From NCBI RefSeq assembly GCF_000166775.1, contig NC_014720.1:1172501-1236500 (forward strand): a stretch of DNA of 64,000 nt, given 5' to 3'. This DNA comes from Caldicellulosiruptor kronotskyensis 2002. GTDB lineage: Bacteria > Bacillota > Thermoanaerobacteria > Caldicellulosiruptorales > Caldicellulosiruptoraceae. A program made the position numbers and the translations under genes. A model generated the notes under the pieces. The model was not told the DNA's origin, searched no databases, and saw only the letters and a list, made by a program, of their open reading frames with translations. Positions 48,013 to 56,407 of this stretch are shown piece by piece (positions within the stretch are counted from its first letter, which is position 1; every line of letters starts with the position of its first letter).

Positions 48013-49020
48013 ATGGTAGCACAAATAAAGCCAATATGCGGTCTTGATAGAGTTAAACTATCTGCGGTTATACCATTGGAAACTCCATTTAGCTTGTATG
48101 TTTTTCCGACAACTTTTTGTAATTTTAAATGCATTTACTGTGCACATTCTTTAGGGTTAAAAGAAATGAAAAAGAGGTATAATTTTGAAGCTCAGAATAT
48201 GGACATAGAAACATTTAATCTGATTGTAGAACAAGTAAAAAAATTCCCGCAAAAATTGAAACTTTTATCACTCACTGGGCAAGGAGAACCTTTGATTAAC
48301 AGGAACATTTCGAAGATGGTCGAAATTGCAAAGAAAAATGATATTGCTGAGAGAATTGAAATAATAACAAACGGCTCATTACTAAATAAAGAGGTAGCTA
48401 AAAGTTTAATAGAAGCTGGCTTAGATACTATAAGGATTTCTATTCAAGGACTTTCCGCTGAGAAGTATAAAAATATATGTAATTATCAACTAAACTTTGA
48501 TGAGTTTATTAATAATATAAGGTATTTTTTCGAAAACAAAAAACAATGCAATGTTTTTGTAAAGATAATGGATATAGCATTAGAAGAAGGAGAAAGTGAA
48601 AAGTTTTATGATATATTTTCAAAAATAAGCGATAGGATGTATATAGAGAAATGTAAACCGGTTTATGACGGTGTTAAGTATCCGGAAGAGGCTTATAACT
48701 CTATCGATCGTTATGGAAGAGCTCATATAAGAAGAAAAGTATGTCCGTTACCATTTTATATGTTAGCAATTTTTCCTAATGGTGATGTGGTGCCATGTGA
48801 TTCTATCTATAAACCTATTGTATTGGGAAATGTTCATAGAGATACTTTGTTTGATATATGGAATGGTAACAAATTAAAGGAATTTTGGTTAATGCAATTG
48901 AAAAATATGAGACAAAAAAACGAAAAATGTGCTAAGTGTTGTGCACCAGATGACGTTGCACATCCCGAAGATGAGTTGGATTCAGAAGCTGAGAATATAT
49001 TGAAAAGATTAACCAAATAA
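48013..49020 (+). CDS. Radical SAM/SPASM protein 2 of three
   Basis: 335 residues, paralogue of its neighbours. Cys36/40/43 in TFCNFKCIYC bind the radical SAM cluster; SLTGQGEPLIN is the GGE-like motif; IEIITNGSLLN and TIRISIQGLSAEKY continue the partial TIM barrel. C-terminal auxiliary-cluster cysteines are in GDVVPCDSIY and KCAKCCAPDD. AAGGAGATG upstream of the ATG. Four nt after the preceding gene, so co-translated. Confidence 0.82.
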   Translation: MVAQIKPICGLDRVKLSAVIPLETPFSLYVFPTTFCNFKCIYCAHSLGLKEMKKRYNFEAQNMDIETFNLIVEQVKKFPQKLKLLSLTGQGEPLINRNISKMVEIAKKNDIAERIEIITNGSLLNKEVAKSLIEAGLDTIRISIQGLSAEKYKNICNYQLNFDEFINNIRYFFENKKQCNVFVKIMDIALEEGESEKFYDIFSKISDRMYIEKCKPVYDGVKYPEEAYNSIDRYGRAHIRRKVCPLPFYMLAIFPNGDVVPCDSIYKPIVLGNVHRDTLFDIWNGNKLKEFWLMQLKNMRQKNEKCAKCCAPDDVAHPEDELDSEAENILKRLTK

Positions 49021-49047
49021 AAATGATCTAAGAAGAAGGTGTTTTTA

Positions 49048-50061
49048 TTGAAGGCTAAGATACTCGAAGGAACTACGCCGGGAGGAAAGAGGACAGTTTT
49101 AGCAAAATCATTGCCACTTGATACCCCTTTTTTAGTTCAGATATTTCCAATTTATGCTTGTAATCTTAGATGCAGTTATTGTATTTATTCAATTCCGAAG
49201 AGTCAACATGGTTATATTTCAAGTAAAATAGCCATGGATATGGATATTTATAAGAAATACATAGATGAAATAGCAAATTTTCCCAATAAATTAAAAATGC
49301 TGAGGTTTGCTGGTATAGGAGAGCCATTGCTTCATAAAGATATTGCCGAAATGGTCAGATATGCTAAGATGAAAAATATTGCTGAGAGTGTTGATATAGT
49401 TACAAATGGATTGCTGCTTAATCGGGAGTTGTCTTTATCTTTAATAAATGCTGGGCTTGATAGACTAAGAATTTCTATTCAAGGAGTTTCTAAAGAAAAA
49501 TATAAAAGCTTAGCGCGGATAGATATTGATTTTAATCAGTTTGTAGAAAATCTGAAGTTTTTCTATAGAAATAGAGGCAGTACAAAGGTTTACATCAAAA
49601 TTATTGATTGTGCATTAGAAAATGAAGAAGAAAAAAAGTTTTTTGAAATTTTTGGTGATATATGTGATTTTATTGCTATTGAACATTTGACTCCTGCAGT
49701 GCAAGAAATAGATTATTCAAGGTTAACAGGTAAAAAAACATTAGATATGACCCAAAATGGGACTCCTCTCTTAGAAGCTAATATTTGTCCACAACCTTTT
49801 TACATGATGCAAATTAACCCAGATGGTAATGTGGTTCCCTGCTGTTCTTTCTCGTATCCGACTATTGTGGGTAATGCAACAGTAGAATCTATCTTAGATA
49901 TTTGGAACGGTTTAAAATTTAAAGCATTTAGAAGAAGTATGTTGGATGGAGTTAAAAATGCAAGCAGTGTATGTTCAAAATGTAAAACATATAAATATGG
50001 AATTTATGAGGAAGATGTACTTGATGATTATGCAGAACAGTTGAAAAAGTTATTTGAATAG
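49048..50061 (+). CDS. Radical SAM/SPASM protein 3 of three
   Basis: About 337 residues from a TTG with AGAAGGTG upstream; a GTG at 49039 is also in frame. Cys38/42/45 in YACNLRCSYC bind the cluster; FAGIGEPLLH is the GGE-like motif; VDIVTNGLLLN and RLRISIQGVSKEKY follow. C-terminal cysteines in GNVVPCCSFSYP and SVCSKCKTY mark the SPASM-like part. Same length and architecture as the two upstream genes, clearly a tandem triplication with divergence. Confidence 0.82.
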   Translation: MKAKILEGTTPGGKRTVLAKSLPLDTPFLVQIFPIYACNLRCSYCIYSIPKSQHGYISSKIAMDMDIYKKYIDEIANFPNKLKMLRFAGIGEPLLHKDIAEMVRYAKMKNIAESVDIVTNGLLLNRELSLSLINAGLDRLRISIQGVSKEKYKSLARIDIDFNQFVENLKFFYRNRGSTKVYIKIIDCALENEEEKKFFEIFGDICDFIAIEHLTPAVQEIDYSRLTGKKTLDMTQNGTPLLEANICPQPFYMMQINPDGNVVPCCSFSYPTIVGNATVESILDIWNGLKFKAFRRSMLDGVKNASSVCSKCKTYKYGIYEEDVLDDYAEQLKKLFE

Positions 50062-50084
50062 CATGAAAGGATGAAAAGAGAAAA

Positions 50085-50858
50085 ATGAAAGCAGTGATTT
50101 TGGCAGGGGGATTTGGAACAAGGCTTAGTGAAGAAACCATAAGTAAACCTAAGCCCATGGTTGAAATAGGCGATAAACCCATTTTATGGCATATACTTAA
50201 TATATACTCTTATTGGGGAATCAATGAATTTATTATATGTTTAGGTTATAAAGGTTATATAATAAAAGAATACTTTGTAAACTATCATTTACATAATTGT
50301 GATATTACAGTTGATATAAAAAGTGGGGAAATTTACTATCACAATAATTTCAATCAAGATTGGAAAATTACATTAGTAGATACAGGACTAAATACTATGA
50401 CTGGAGGAAGAATCAAAAGAATTCAAAAATATATAAACAATGAGACTTTCATGTTGACCTATGGAGATGCAGTGGCAGATATAAATATCAACCAGCTTTA
50501 TAAATCACACATAAAATCAAATAAAATAGCTACAGTTACAGCAGTTCGGCCTCCAGGGAGATTTGGAACGTTAATAATTGATAATGAGAACAATGTAATT
50601 GAGTTTATTGAAAAACCAGCAGGAGATGGAACGTGGATTAATGGAGGATTCTTTGTTTTAGAACCAGAAATTTTTAATTATATTAAAGATGACTCTACAA
50701 TTTTTGAAAGAGAACCATTAGAAAGATTGGCAAAGGAAAATCAATTGAATGCATATAAACATTATGGGTTTTGGAAAGCAATGGATACACTAAGAGACAA
50801 AATTGAATTAGAAAATTTGTGGAATAGTGGGACTGCTCCATGGAAGTTGTGGGATTAA
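50085..50858 (+). CDS. rfbF: Glucose-1-phosphate cytidylyltransferase
   Basis: 257 residues. Converts glucose-1-phosphate and CTP to CDP-glucose. N-terminal nucleotidyltransferase signature VILAGGFGTRLSEETISKPKPMVEIGDKPILWHI (about 4-37) with the TISKPKPM form typical of RfbF. Other landmarks: CLGYKGYIIKEYF, LTYGDAVADININ, RPPGRFGTL, WINGGFFVLEPEIF and YGFWKAMDTLRDK. It is followed by the CDP-glucose dehydratase gene, confirming CDP rather than dTDP chemistry. Confidence 0.92.
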   Translation: MKAVILAGGFGTRLSEETISKPKPMVEIGDKPILWHILNIYSYWGINEFIICLGYKGYIIKEYFVNYHLHNCDITVDIKSGEIYYHNNFNQDWKITLVDTGLNTMTGGRIKRIQKYINNETFMLTYGDAVADININQLYKSHIKSNKIATVTAVRPPGRFGTLIIDNENNVIEFIEKPAGDGTWINGGFFVLEPEIFNYIKDDSTIFEREPLERLAKENQLNAYKHYGFWKAMDTLRDKIELENLWNSGTAPWKLWD

Positions 50859-50882
50859 GTATTTTCGTTGGGGGAACTGTAT

Positions 50883-51959
50883 ATGAACTTTTTAAATAGT
50901 TTTTCCAAAAAAAAAGTATTGATAACTGGTCATACTGGGTTTAAAGGTTCTTGGCTCACTATGTGGTTACTAAAAAATGGTGCAGAAGTGATTGGTTATT
51001 CGTTAAAGCCTCCAACAACGCCAAGTTTATTTGAAATTTGTAAATTAAGGGACAAGATTATTAATATTGAGGGTGATATAAGAGATTATGAAACTCTTTC
51101 TAATGTTTTCAAGCAGTATAAACCAGAGATAGTGTTCCATTTAGCAGCACAACCACTTGTAAAACGATCATATTTGGAGCCTGCTTATACTTATGAAACC
51201 AATATCATGGGTACAATTAATGTATTAGAAGCTTCGCGATTAACAGAAAGTGTAAAAGTTATAGTTATAGTAACATCTGATAAGTGTTATGAAAATAAAG
51301 AATGGGTTTATGCATACAGAGAAACTGACTCATTGGGGGGAGTGGATCCATATAGTTCAAGCAAGGCATGTGCTGAGTTAATAGTTTCAGCATATCGAGC
51401 AAGTTATTTTAAGAAAAATAAAGTAGGTGTCGCTTCAGTAAGAGCAGGCAATGTTATAGGAGGAGGAGACTGGGCTGAAGATAGGCTTGTTCCTGATATC
51501 ATTAGGGCGATAATGTATAACAAGCCTCTTCAAATAAGGAACCCCAATGCAACAAGACCTTGGCAATTTGTTTTAGAGCCATTGCTTGGATATTTAAAAT
51601 TAGCTTATCTGTTGCAAAAAGAACCTGAAAAGTATAGTGAAGCGTGGAATTTTGGACCTTTTGATTTTAAGTTGCTCAAGGTTATTGACGTTGTAAAGGA
51701 AGTAAAAAAATATTGGAGTGATTTAGAAGTTAGAATTGAAAATGAAAATAGTTTCCATGAAGCAAATGTTTTAAAGTTAGATATTAGTAAGTCAGTGGAG
51801 AAATTAAATTGGTATCCCATTTATGATATATATACAACCATTAAAGAAACTATTGAATGGTACAAAGCTTTTTATTTCAAGGAAGCTGAAGATATGTTTG
51901 AATATTCTTTAAATCAAATAAAAAGATATGAAGAGTGTGCTGAGAAATATTTGGAGTGA
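50883..51959 (+). CDS. rfbG: CDP-glucose 4,6-dehydratase
   Basis: About 358 residues, extended SDR. NAD-binding GHTGFKGSWL (about 16-25), FHLAAQPLVKRSY, TSDKCYENKEW and the active-site YSSSK (in VDPYSSSKACAELI). TGFKGSW and SDKCYENKEW are characteristic of RfbG. It yields CDP-4-keto-6-deoxyglucose. The ATG at 50883 is preferred (GGGGGA upstream); homologues start here. Confidence 0.92.
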   Translation: MNFLNSFSKKKVLITGHTGFKGSWLTMWLLKNGAEVIGYSLKPPTTPSLFEICKLRDKIINIEGDIRDYETLSNVFKQYKPEIVFHLAAQPLVKRSYLEPAYTYETNIMGTINVLEASRLTESVKVIVIVTSDKCYENKEWVYAYRETDSLGGVDPYSSSKACAELIVSAYRASYFKKNKVGVASVRAGNVIGGGDWAEDRLVPDIIRAIMYNKPLQIRNPNATRPWQFVLEPLLGYLKLAYLLQKEPEKYSEAWNFGPFDFKLLKVIDVVKEVKKYWSDLEVRIENENSFHEANVLKLDISKSVEKLNWYPIYDIYTTIKETIEWYKAFYFKEAEDMFEYSLNQIKRYEECAEKYLE

Positions 51960-51965
51960 TATCAT

Positions 51966-52877
51966 GTGTGGTATGGGAAAGTTTTTATTACAGGGATAAC
52001 GGGATATATAGGTTCTAATATAGCAAGGTATATAGTTAATAATATGAAATGCCAAGTTATAGGGATAAAAAGGGAAACAAGCAATATGGATTATGTTAGA
52101 GATATAGAAGATAAGATTAAGTTATATCAATTTGGTGGTTCATTTAAAGAAATTGATAAAATTCTATCTACCGAAAAACCAGACATAATTTTTCACTTAG
52201 CAGCACGATTTCTTCATAACCATACCCCAGATGATATAGATGACTTGATTAATAGTAATATAAAATTTGGAATGTATATTTTAGAGTCAATGGTAAGGAA
52301 TAAAGTAAAATATTTGATTAACACAGGAACTTCATGGCTACATTACAATAATGAAGAATATAATCCTGTAAATTTATATGCGGCAACTAAAAAAGCTTTT
52401 CAAGATATTTTGAAATTTTATACAGAAGCGTATAATTTAAATGTAATTACATTGGATTTGACTGATACATATGGTCCAGGAGATAAGAGAAAGAAAATTA
52501 TAAATTTATTAAAAGAAGCATATTTAAGTGGTAAAGTTTTAGACATGTCACCAGGGAAACAGGTAATGAATTTTGTATATATTGATGATGTTGTGGTGGC
52601 GTATTTACATGCTGCAGAAATTGTTTATAAAAAAAATTTCAAAAACGAATGCTTCAGTGTTGTATCTAATGAAAATTATACCTTACAAGAAATAGTTGGG
52701 ATAATAAATGAAATTACAGGAGATAGATTAAAAGTAAGATGGGGGGCTTTACCATATAGAGAAAAGGAGTTTTTTTCTCCTTGGATGAATTACAAAATTT
52801 TGCCTGATTGGCAACCAAGAGTAAAGTTAAAAGAGGGGCTGAAAATTCTTTTTAGGGAAGATGTTAAAAAATATTAA
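51966..52877 (+). CDS. NAD-dependent epimerase/dehydratase (SDR)
   Basis: 303 residues from a GTG (GGAGTG 8 nt upstream). Rossmann motif FITGITGYIGSNIA (about 7-20), IIFHLAARF, NTGTSWLHY and the catalytic YAATKKAF (Tyr-x3-Lys). It likely reduces or epimerises the CDP-4-keto-6-deoxy sugar made by RfbF/RfbG, giving the final activated sugar. Exact stereochemistry cannot be read from sequence. Confidence 0.82.
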   Translation: MWYGKVFITGITGYIGSNIARYIVNNMKCQVIGIKRETSNMDYVRDIEDKIKLYQFGGSFKEIDKILSTEKPDIIFHLAARFLHNHTPDDIDDLINSNIKFGMYILESMVRNKVKYLINTGTSWLHYNNEEYNPVNLYAATKKAFQDILKFYTEAYNLNVITLDLTDTYGPGDKRKKIINLLKEAYLSGKVLDMSPGKQVMNFVYIDDVVVAYLHAAEIVYKKNFKNECFSVVSNENYTLQEIVGIINEITGDRLKVRWGALPYREKEFFSPWMNYKILPDWQPRVKLKEGLKILFREDVKKY

Positions 52878-52908
52878 TACTTATTTCTTTATCAGGAGGA
52901 CATGTTGT

Positions 52909-53469
52909 ATGTTTAAAGAGGTAAAGAAGTCGATCATTCCTGGTTGTTTTGAATTTATCCCTGATATTAAGGAAGACCGACGGGGTGCGTTTGTAAAAGT
53001 TTATAATAGTGATTTTTATAGTAGCATTTTGCTTAACACAAGTATAAAAGAAAGCTACTTTACTATTTCTCACAAAAATGTAATAAGGGGCTTGCATTTT
53101 CAATTACCACCTTATGAAGTAGCTAAAATTGTATATTGTGTTGAGGGAGAGATAATGGATGTTGTTGTAGACTTAAGAAAAGGCTCTCCAACCTATGGTA
53201 AGTACGATATTTTTTATCTAAACGCACAAAAATCTAATATTTTATATATTCCTGAGGGATTAGCACATGGTTACTGTGTTTTGAGTGAAAAGGCAATAGT
53301 AATTTATAATGTTACAAATGTATATTCAAAAGAACATGATACTGGAATAAGATGGGATAGTGCAGGAATTCCTTGGCCAGTTGATAATCCTATACTTTCA
53401 GAAAGGGACAAAAATTTACCAGAGTTTAAATATTTCCGTACTCCTTTTAAGTATAAAGACTTGGTATAA
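52909..53469 (+). CDS. RmlC-like (dTDP-4-dehydrorhamnose 3,5-epimerase-type) cupin
   Basis: About 186 residues from the ATG at 52909 (AGGAGGA upstream; the frame is open from 52861). RmlC-type beta barrel: GCFEFIPDIKEDRRGAFVKVY, SHKNVIRGLHFQLPP (active-site His), EIMDVVVDLRKGSPTYGKY, IPEGLAHGYCVLSE and TGIRWDSAGIPWPVDNPILSERD. In this setting the substrate is probably the CDP-4-keto-6-deoxyhexose rather than dTDP-sugar. Last intact gene of the glycan island. Confidence 0.85.
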   Translation: MFKEVKKSIIPGCFEFIPDIKEDRRGAFVKVYNSDFYSSILLNTSIKESYFTISHKNVIRGLHFQLPPYEVAKIVYCVEGEIMDVVVDLRKGSPTYGKYDIFYLNAQKSNILYIPEGLAHGYCVLSEKAIVIYNVTNVYSKEHDTGIRWDSAGIPWPVDNPILSERDKNLPEFKYFRTPFKYKDLV

Positions 53470-53470
53470 T

Positions 53471-53857
53471 GCAAAAGCGGAGAATAGCCAGATTCTCTAT
53501 AACTATGAAAGAGCGTTTAATGAATATTTTGTGCCTTTTTTTAATGAACATCAGTATTATATATTTTAAAACTATGCTGTAAATCATGTATTTAAAAACC
53601 TCTTCCCTTTTGACTGTGATACACCCTTTGAAAGCTATATGCTCCTTTGCACAAATTTGGCAACAATTAAGCTTCTTATCATTGGTCTTTGCAATTATTA
53701 TAAATCTGATTTCACAGAAGATGTAGCAGTAAATCTTATTCAGTCATTTTCAAAAACCATTGAACATAATACTGTCTACCTTGCAAACTGGCTCCAAATA
53801 CTTGAGAAAAATAATGTTAATACGTTAGCATATATGGCGATTTTGATAAGGGGATAA
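53471..53857 (+). pseudogene. fliB: Remnant of flagellin lysine-N-methylase (fliB), C-terminal part only
   Basis: One frame encodes NYERAFNEYFVPFFNEHQYY, a stop (TAA 53567-53569), then NYAVNHVFKNLFPFD, YMLLCTNLATIKLLIIGL, VNLIQSFSKTIEHN and LNTLAYMAILIRG-like sequence up to 53857. This resembles the C-terminal third of FliB proteins. The N-terminal two thirds with the cysteine cluster are missing, and the stop replaces a probable Glu codon (GAA to TAA). It lies in the flagellin-modification island, where a lysine methylase would belong. Confidence 0.65.
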
Positions 53858-53898
53858 GGAAAAGATTGACATAAAAAGTCTGGGATGGTGAGAATTGT

Positions 53899-54504
53899 AT
53901 GCGAAATTATGCTGAAGAACTTGCATATTGGTATTTTCGACTTAACGGTTTTTTCGTTTTAGATAATTATGTGCTGGATAGAAATCGACAAGAGGAAAAT
54001 AAAACGTATGAAACTGATATTATTGCTATTAGGTTTCCATATGTTTATGAAGAGATTGGGGGAAGGGAAGACGATTGGGATAAAGATTTAAAAAATATGA
54101 TTCCCAAGTTTAAAGAAAATATTATAGGAGTAATTTGTGAAGTAAAGAGTGGAGAATGTGGTTATTTAGATAGGGATCTATTTATTGAATCTAAAGTAAG
54201 AAGATGTTTACAGCGATTGGGGTTTTTTAGAAATGGAAGTGATGAGTTCAAAAAATTTTATGATAAATTGTTAAACAACAGTAGCTATTATTATAAGAAT
54301 TATACAATTGTTAAAATACTTATTTCACAGAGTAGGCATACAGGAGGGAAATTTGAAAACATCTTGCTTAGTGATATTGATACCTTTATTACTAAGAGGA
54401 TAAAGAAATACAGTGAAAAATATTCTGATAGAAATTTTTTTAATTCTAATCTAATTCAATATAAAATTTGGGAAAGTAAAAAATTAATGAAAAAAGTTGA
54501 ATAG
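53899..54504 (+). CDS. PD-(D/E)XK nuclease-like protein of unknown function
   Basis: 201 residues. The N-terminal helix AEELAYWYFRLNGFFV is followed by the strand YETDIIAIRF and then VICEVKSGECG (about 79-89), which together fit the E ... D ... ExK core of PD-(D/E)XK nucleases. The rest is charged and helical. There is no strong ribosome-binding site beyond GGATGGTGAG. First gene of an accessory block with restriction and toxin-antitoxin genes; a defence role is possible but unproven. Confidence 0.6.
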   Translation: MRNYAEELAYWYFRLNGFFVLDNYVLDRNRQEENKTYETDIIAIRFPYVYEEIGGREDDWDKDLKNMIPKFKENIIGVICEVKSGECGYLDRDLFIESKVRRCLQRLGFFRNGSDEFKKFYDKLLNNSSYYYKNYTIVKILISQSRHTGGKFENILLSDIDTFITKRIKKYSEKYSDRNFFNSNLIQYKIWESKKLMKKVE

Positions 54505-54641
54505 AATTTTAACAAGTATTATAATAGGTTGTTGAATAGAAGAGATAACCATATTAGAAAGATGTTGTAATAGGTAAAAATCACACTTGTGATGTAATTT
54601 TAGTTTAGAAAACTCAAACCAACACACAAGGGGTACTTTAA

Positions 54642-55369
54642 ATGAAACTTAATTATGTGGAAAATATTTCCAATATTACATTTTATCTTGGCACTGTGTT
54701 CAATGCAGGTGCTGATGCCGTAGTCAATAAAATAAATTGCATGGGAGTTATGGGAACAGGCATAGCTTTGGAATTTAAGCTCAGATATCCCAAGATGTAT
54801 GAAGATTATGTGAATAGATGCAAAAAAAGTTAGTGAAAATAGGTGAACCTTATTTGTTTATAGCCAATGATGGGACAAAAATTATCAATTTTCCAACAAA
54901 ACATCATTGGAAATATCCTTCTAAGCTTGTATGGATCAAGAAAAGGCTTGAGTATTTTGTTCAGCATTACAAAGAGTGGAATATAAAATCTATAGCATTT
55001 CCCAAACTGGGAACAAATGCAGGGAAGTTGCCTTGGTCGCAAGTCAAAGCAGTTATGGTTGAATACCTCAAAAAGGTCGATATTTCTGTTTATATTTGTC
55101 TTGACGAATTGGAAGAAGCTGAAGGTATTGAGAGAGAGATGATAAGAATATTAAATGAAGAGGGCGATAGGTTTTTAGCTGAAATAAAATTGAGGCGCGA
55201 CCTTCGAGATGCTATTTTAAAACAAATGCCAATAAAGAGATTAAAACTTTTACAAAGTGAAAAGAAAATAAGTAATAAAACATATGAAAAATTATTTATT
55301 GAGCTTTATAACAGAGCAAAAAAATCACAGTCTAATCACTATGAGAATTTATCATTTTTTGATAGATAG
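54642..55369 (+). pseudogene. Macro-domain protein (DarG/TARG1-like) split by a frameshift
   Basis: Two overlapping frames encode one macro-domain protein. The first (54642-54833) has FNAGADAVVNKINCMGVMGTGIALEFKLRYPKMYEDY, the ADP-ribose-binding start seen in DarG/TARG1-type macro domains. The second (54818-55369) continues with IGEPYLF, IINFPTKHHWK and SIAFPKLGTNAGKLPW, then ~80 helical residues. The break lies at a run of seven A (54822-54828); one extra A restores the frame. Macro domains remove ADP-ribose; no DarT toxin gene is adjacent. Confidence 0.75.
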
Positions 55370-55528
55370 GTAGATAGGCGTAAAATACTTAGTTGTAAGT
55401 TAGAAGACACTTTTATAAAGACATTTAATTTTATTTGCTCTTTGTTATCAAGATTTGTTGCTTTTTTATATAAAAAATAGTGAGATTTCAGCACTTATCA
55501 ACAAAAATAAAAAATTAAATCTTTTTTC

Positions 55529-55558
55529 TTGATATTCGAATATAAGTTCTGATATAAT
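55529..55558 (+). promoter_or_regulatory. Promoter of the restriction-modification operon with internal palindrome
   Basis: TTGATA (55529-55534), 18-nt spacer, TATAAT (55553-55558). The perfect palindrome ATATTCGAATAT (55532-55543) overlaps the -35 and spacer and could be an operator. No separate controller (C) protein gene is seen. Confidence 0.6.
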
Positions 55559-55588
55559 ATATGCTGAAGATAGAGGGTGTTAAAAAAA

Positions 55589-56392
55589 ATGAAACTTGAA
55601 GAAATAATTGATAAAGCAAAAAGTGTAATTCCCGAACCAAAGAGTTTAAGAGCACAACTATTTGAGGACTGTAGAAAAAAGTTTGAAGAGAAAAAAGATT
55701 TTGAGTATTTGTTGCGCTTTATTGATGAACGCGGACTTGAAATATTTAGGAAGTATGAACAGAAGGCTTTTTTATTAGCTTTGCAATTGTTCTTTGAAAA
55801 TAAGTTTAAAGATAAACAAGAAACAGAAAAAGTATTGGAAAAGTGGAAAAATATTATTCAAACAAAAGGAACAACCGAATTTATTAGATTACTGTCTAAA
55901 GAACTTAATGAAGCAATTGAAATTATAAGATTATTAGAAAAAAGTATTGGACAGATGAGAAAAGCAAGAGCTGGTGTGCAGTTTCAAGAAAGTATTAAAT
56001 TTTTGCTTAGTTTGTATGGGATCAAATCGGAAATTCCAACAAATAATGAAGATAAACAAAGACTTGGTTATATTGATATTGTTGTTCCTTCTGTGGCTGA
56101 AGCTTTTACAAAACCTGACAAATGTTTTTTTATAACTTGTAAAAGAACTTTACGAGAACGTTGGCGTCAAGAAGTACCACAAGCAACAGTTAATCAAAGA
56201 TTTTATTTTGTTACATTGGATTTAGACGTTACACTTAATAAAATATGTGAATTTCAAGAAAAGAAATTAATTATTTATCTTCCAACAGAAAGTTATAATA
56301 AAATAGTTGAGGAAAGCAAAGATGGTAAAAAACCTATCAATGTGAGTTATATAAGACCCTTAGGTGAATTAGTAACTGATTTAAAAAATTAA
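55589..56392 (+). CDS. Type II restriction endonuclease (PD-(D/E)XK)
   Basis: About 267 residues from the ATG at 55589 (GAGGGTG upstream). Helical N-terminal half, then a nuclease core: RKARAGVQFQESIKFLLSLYGI (Glu134), GYIDIVVPS (Asp163) and FITCKRTLRERWRQE (Lys185). The x-C/T-K-x-TLRERWRQ block is shared by a group of type II enzymes including EcoRII relatives. It precedes a methyltransferase by 15 nt, completing a restriction-modification pair. Recognition sequence unknown. Confidence 0.8.
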   Translation: MKLEEIIDKAKSVIPEPKSLRAQLFEDCRKKFEEKKDFEYLLRFIDERGLEIFRKYEQKAFLLALQLFFENKFKDKQETEKVLEKWKNIIQTKGTTEFIRLLSKELNEAIEIIRLLEKSIGQMRKARAGVQFQESIKFLLSLYGIKSEIPTNNEDKQRLGYIDIVVPSVAEAFTKPDKCFFITCKRTLRERWRQEVPQATVNQRFYFVTLDLDVTLNKICEFQEKKLIIYLPTESYNKIVEESKDGKKPINVSYIRPLGELVTDLKN

Positions 56393-56407
56393 GCAAGGTG
56401 AAATAAA

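Noticed and set aside
46968-50061. RiPP biosynthetic cluster based on three radical SAM/SPASM enzymes
   Set aside because: No candidate precursor peptide, transporter or protease gene was found next to them, and the neighbours are glycan genes.
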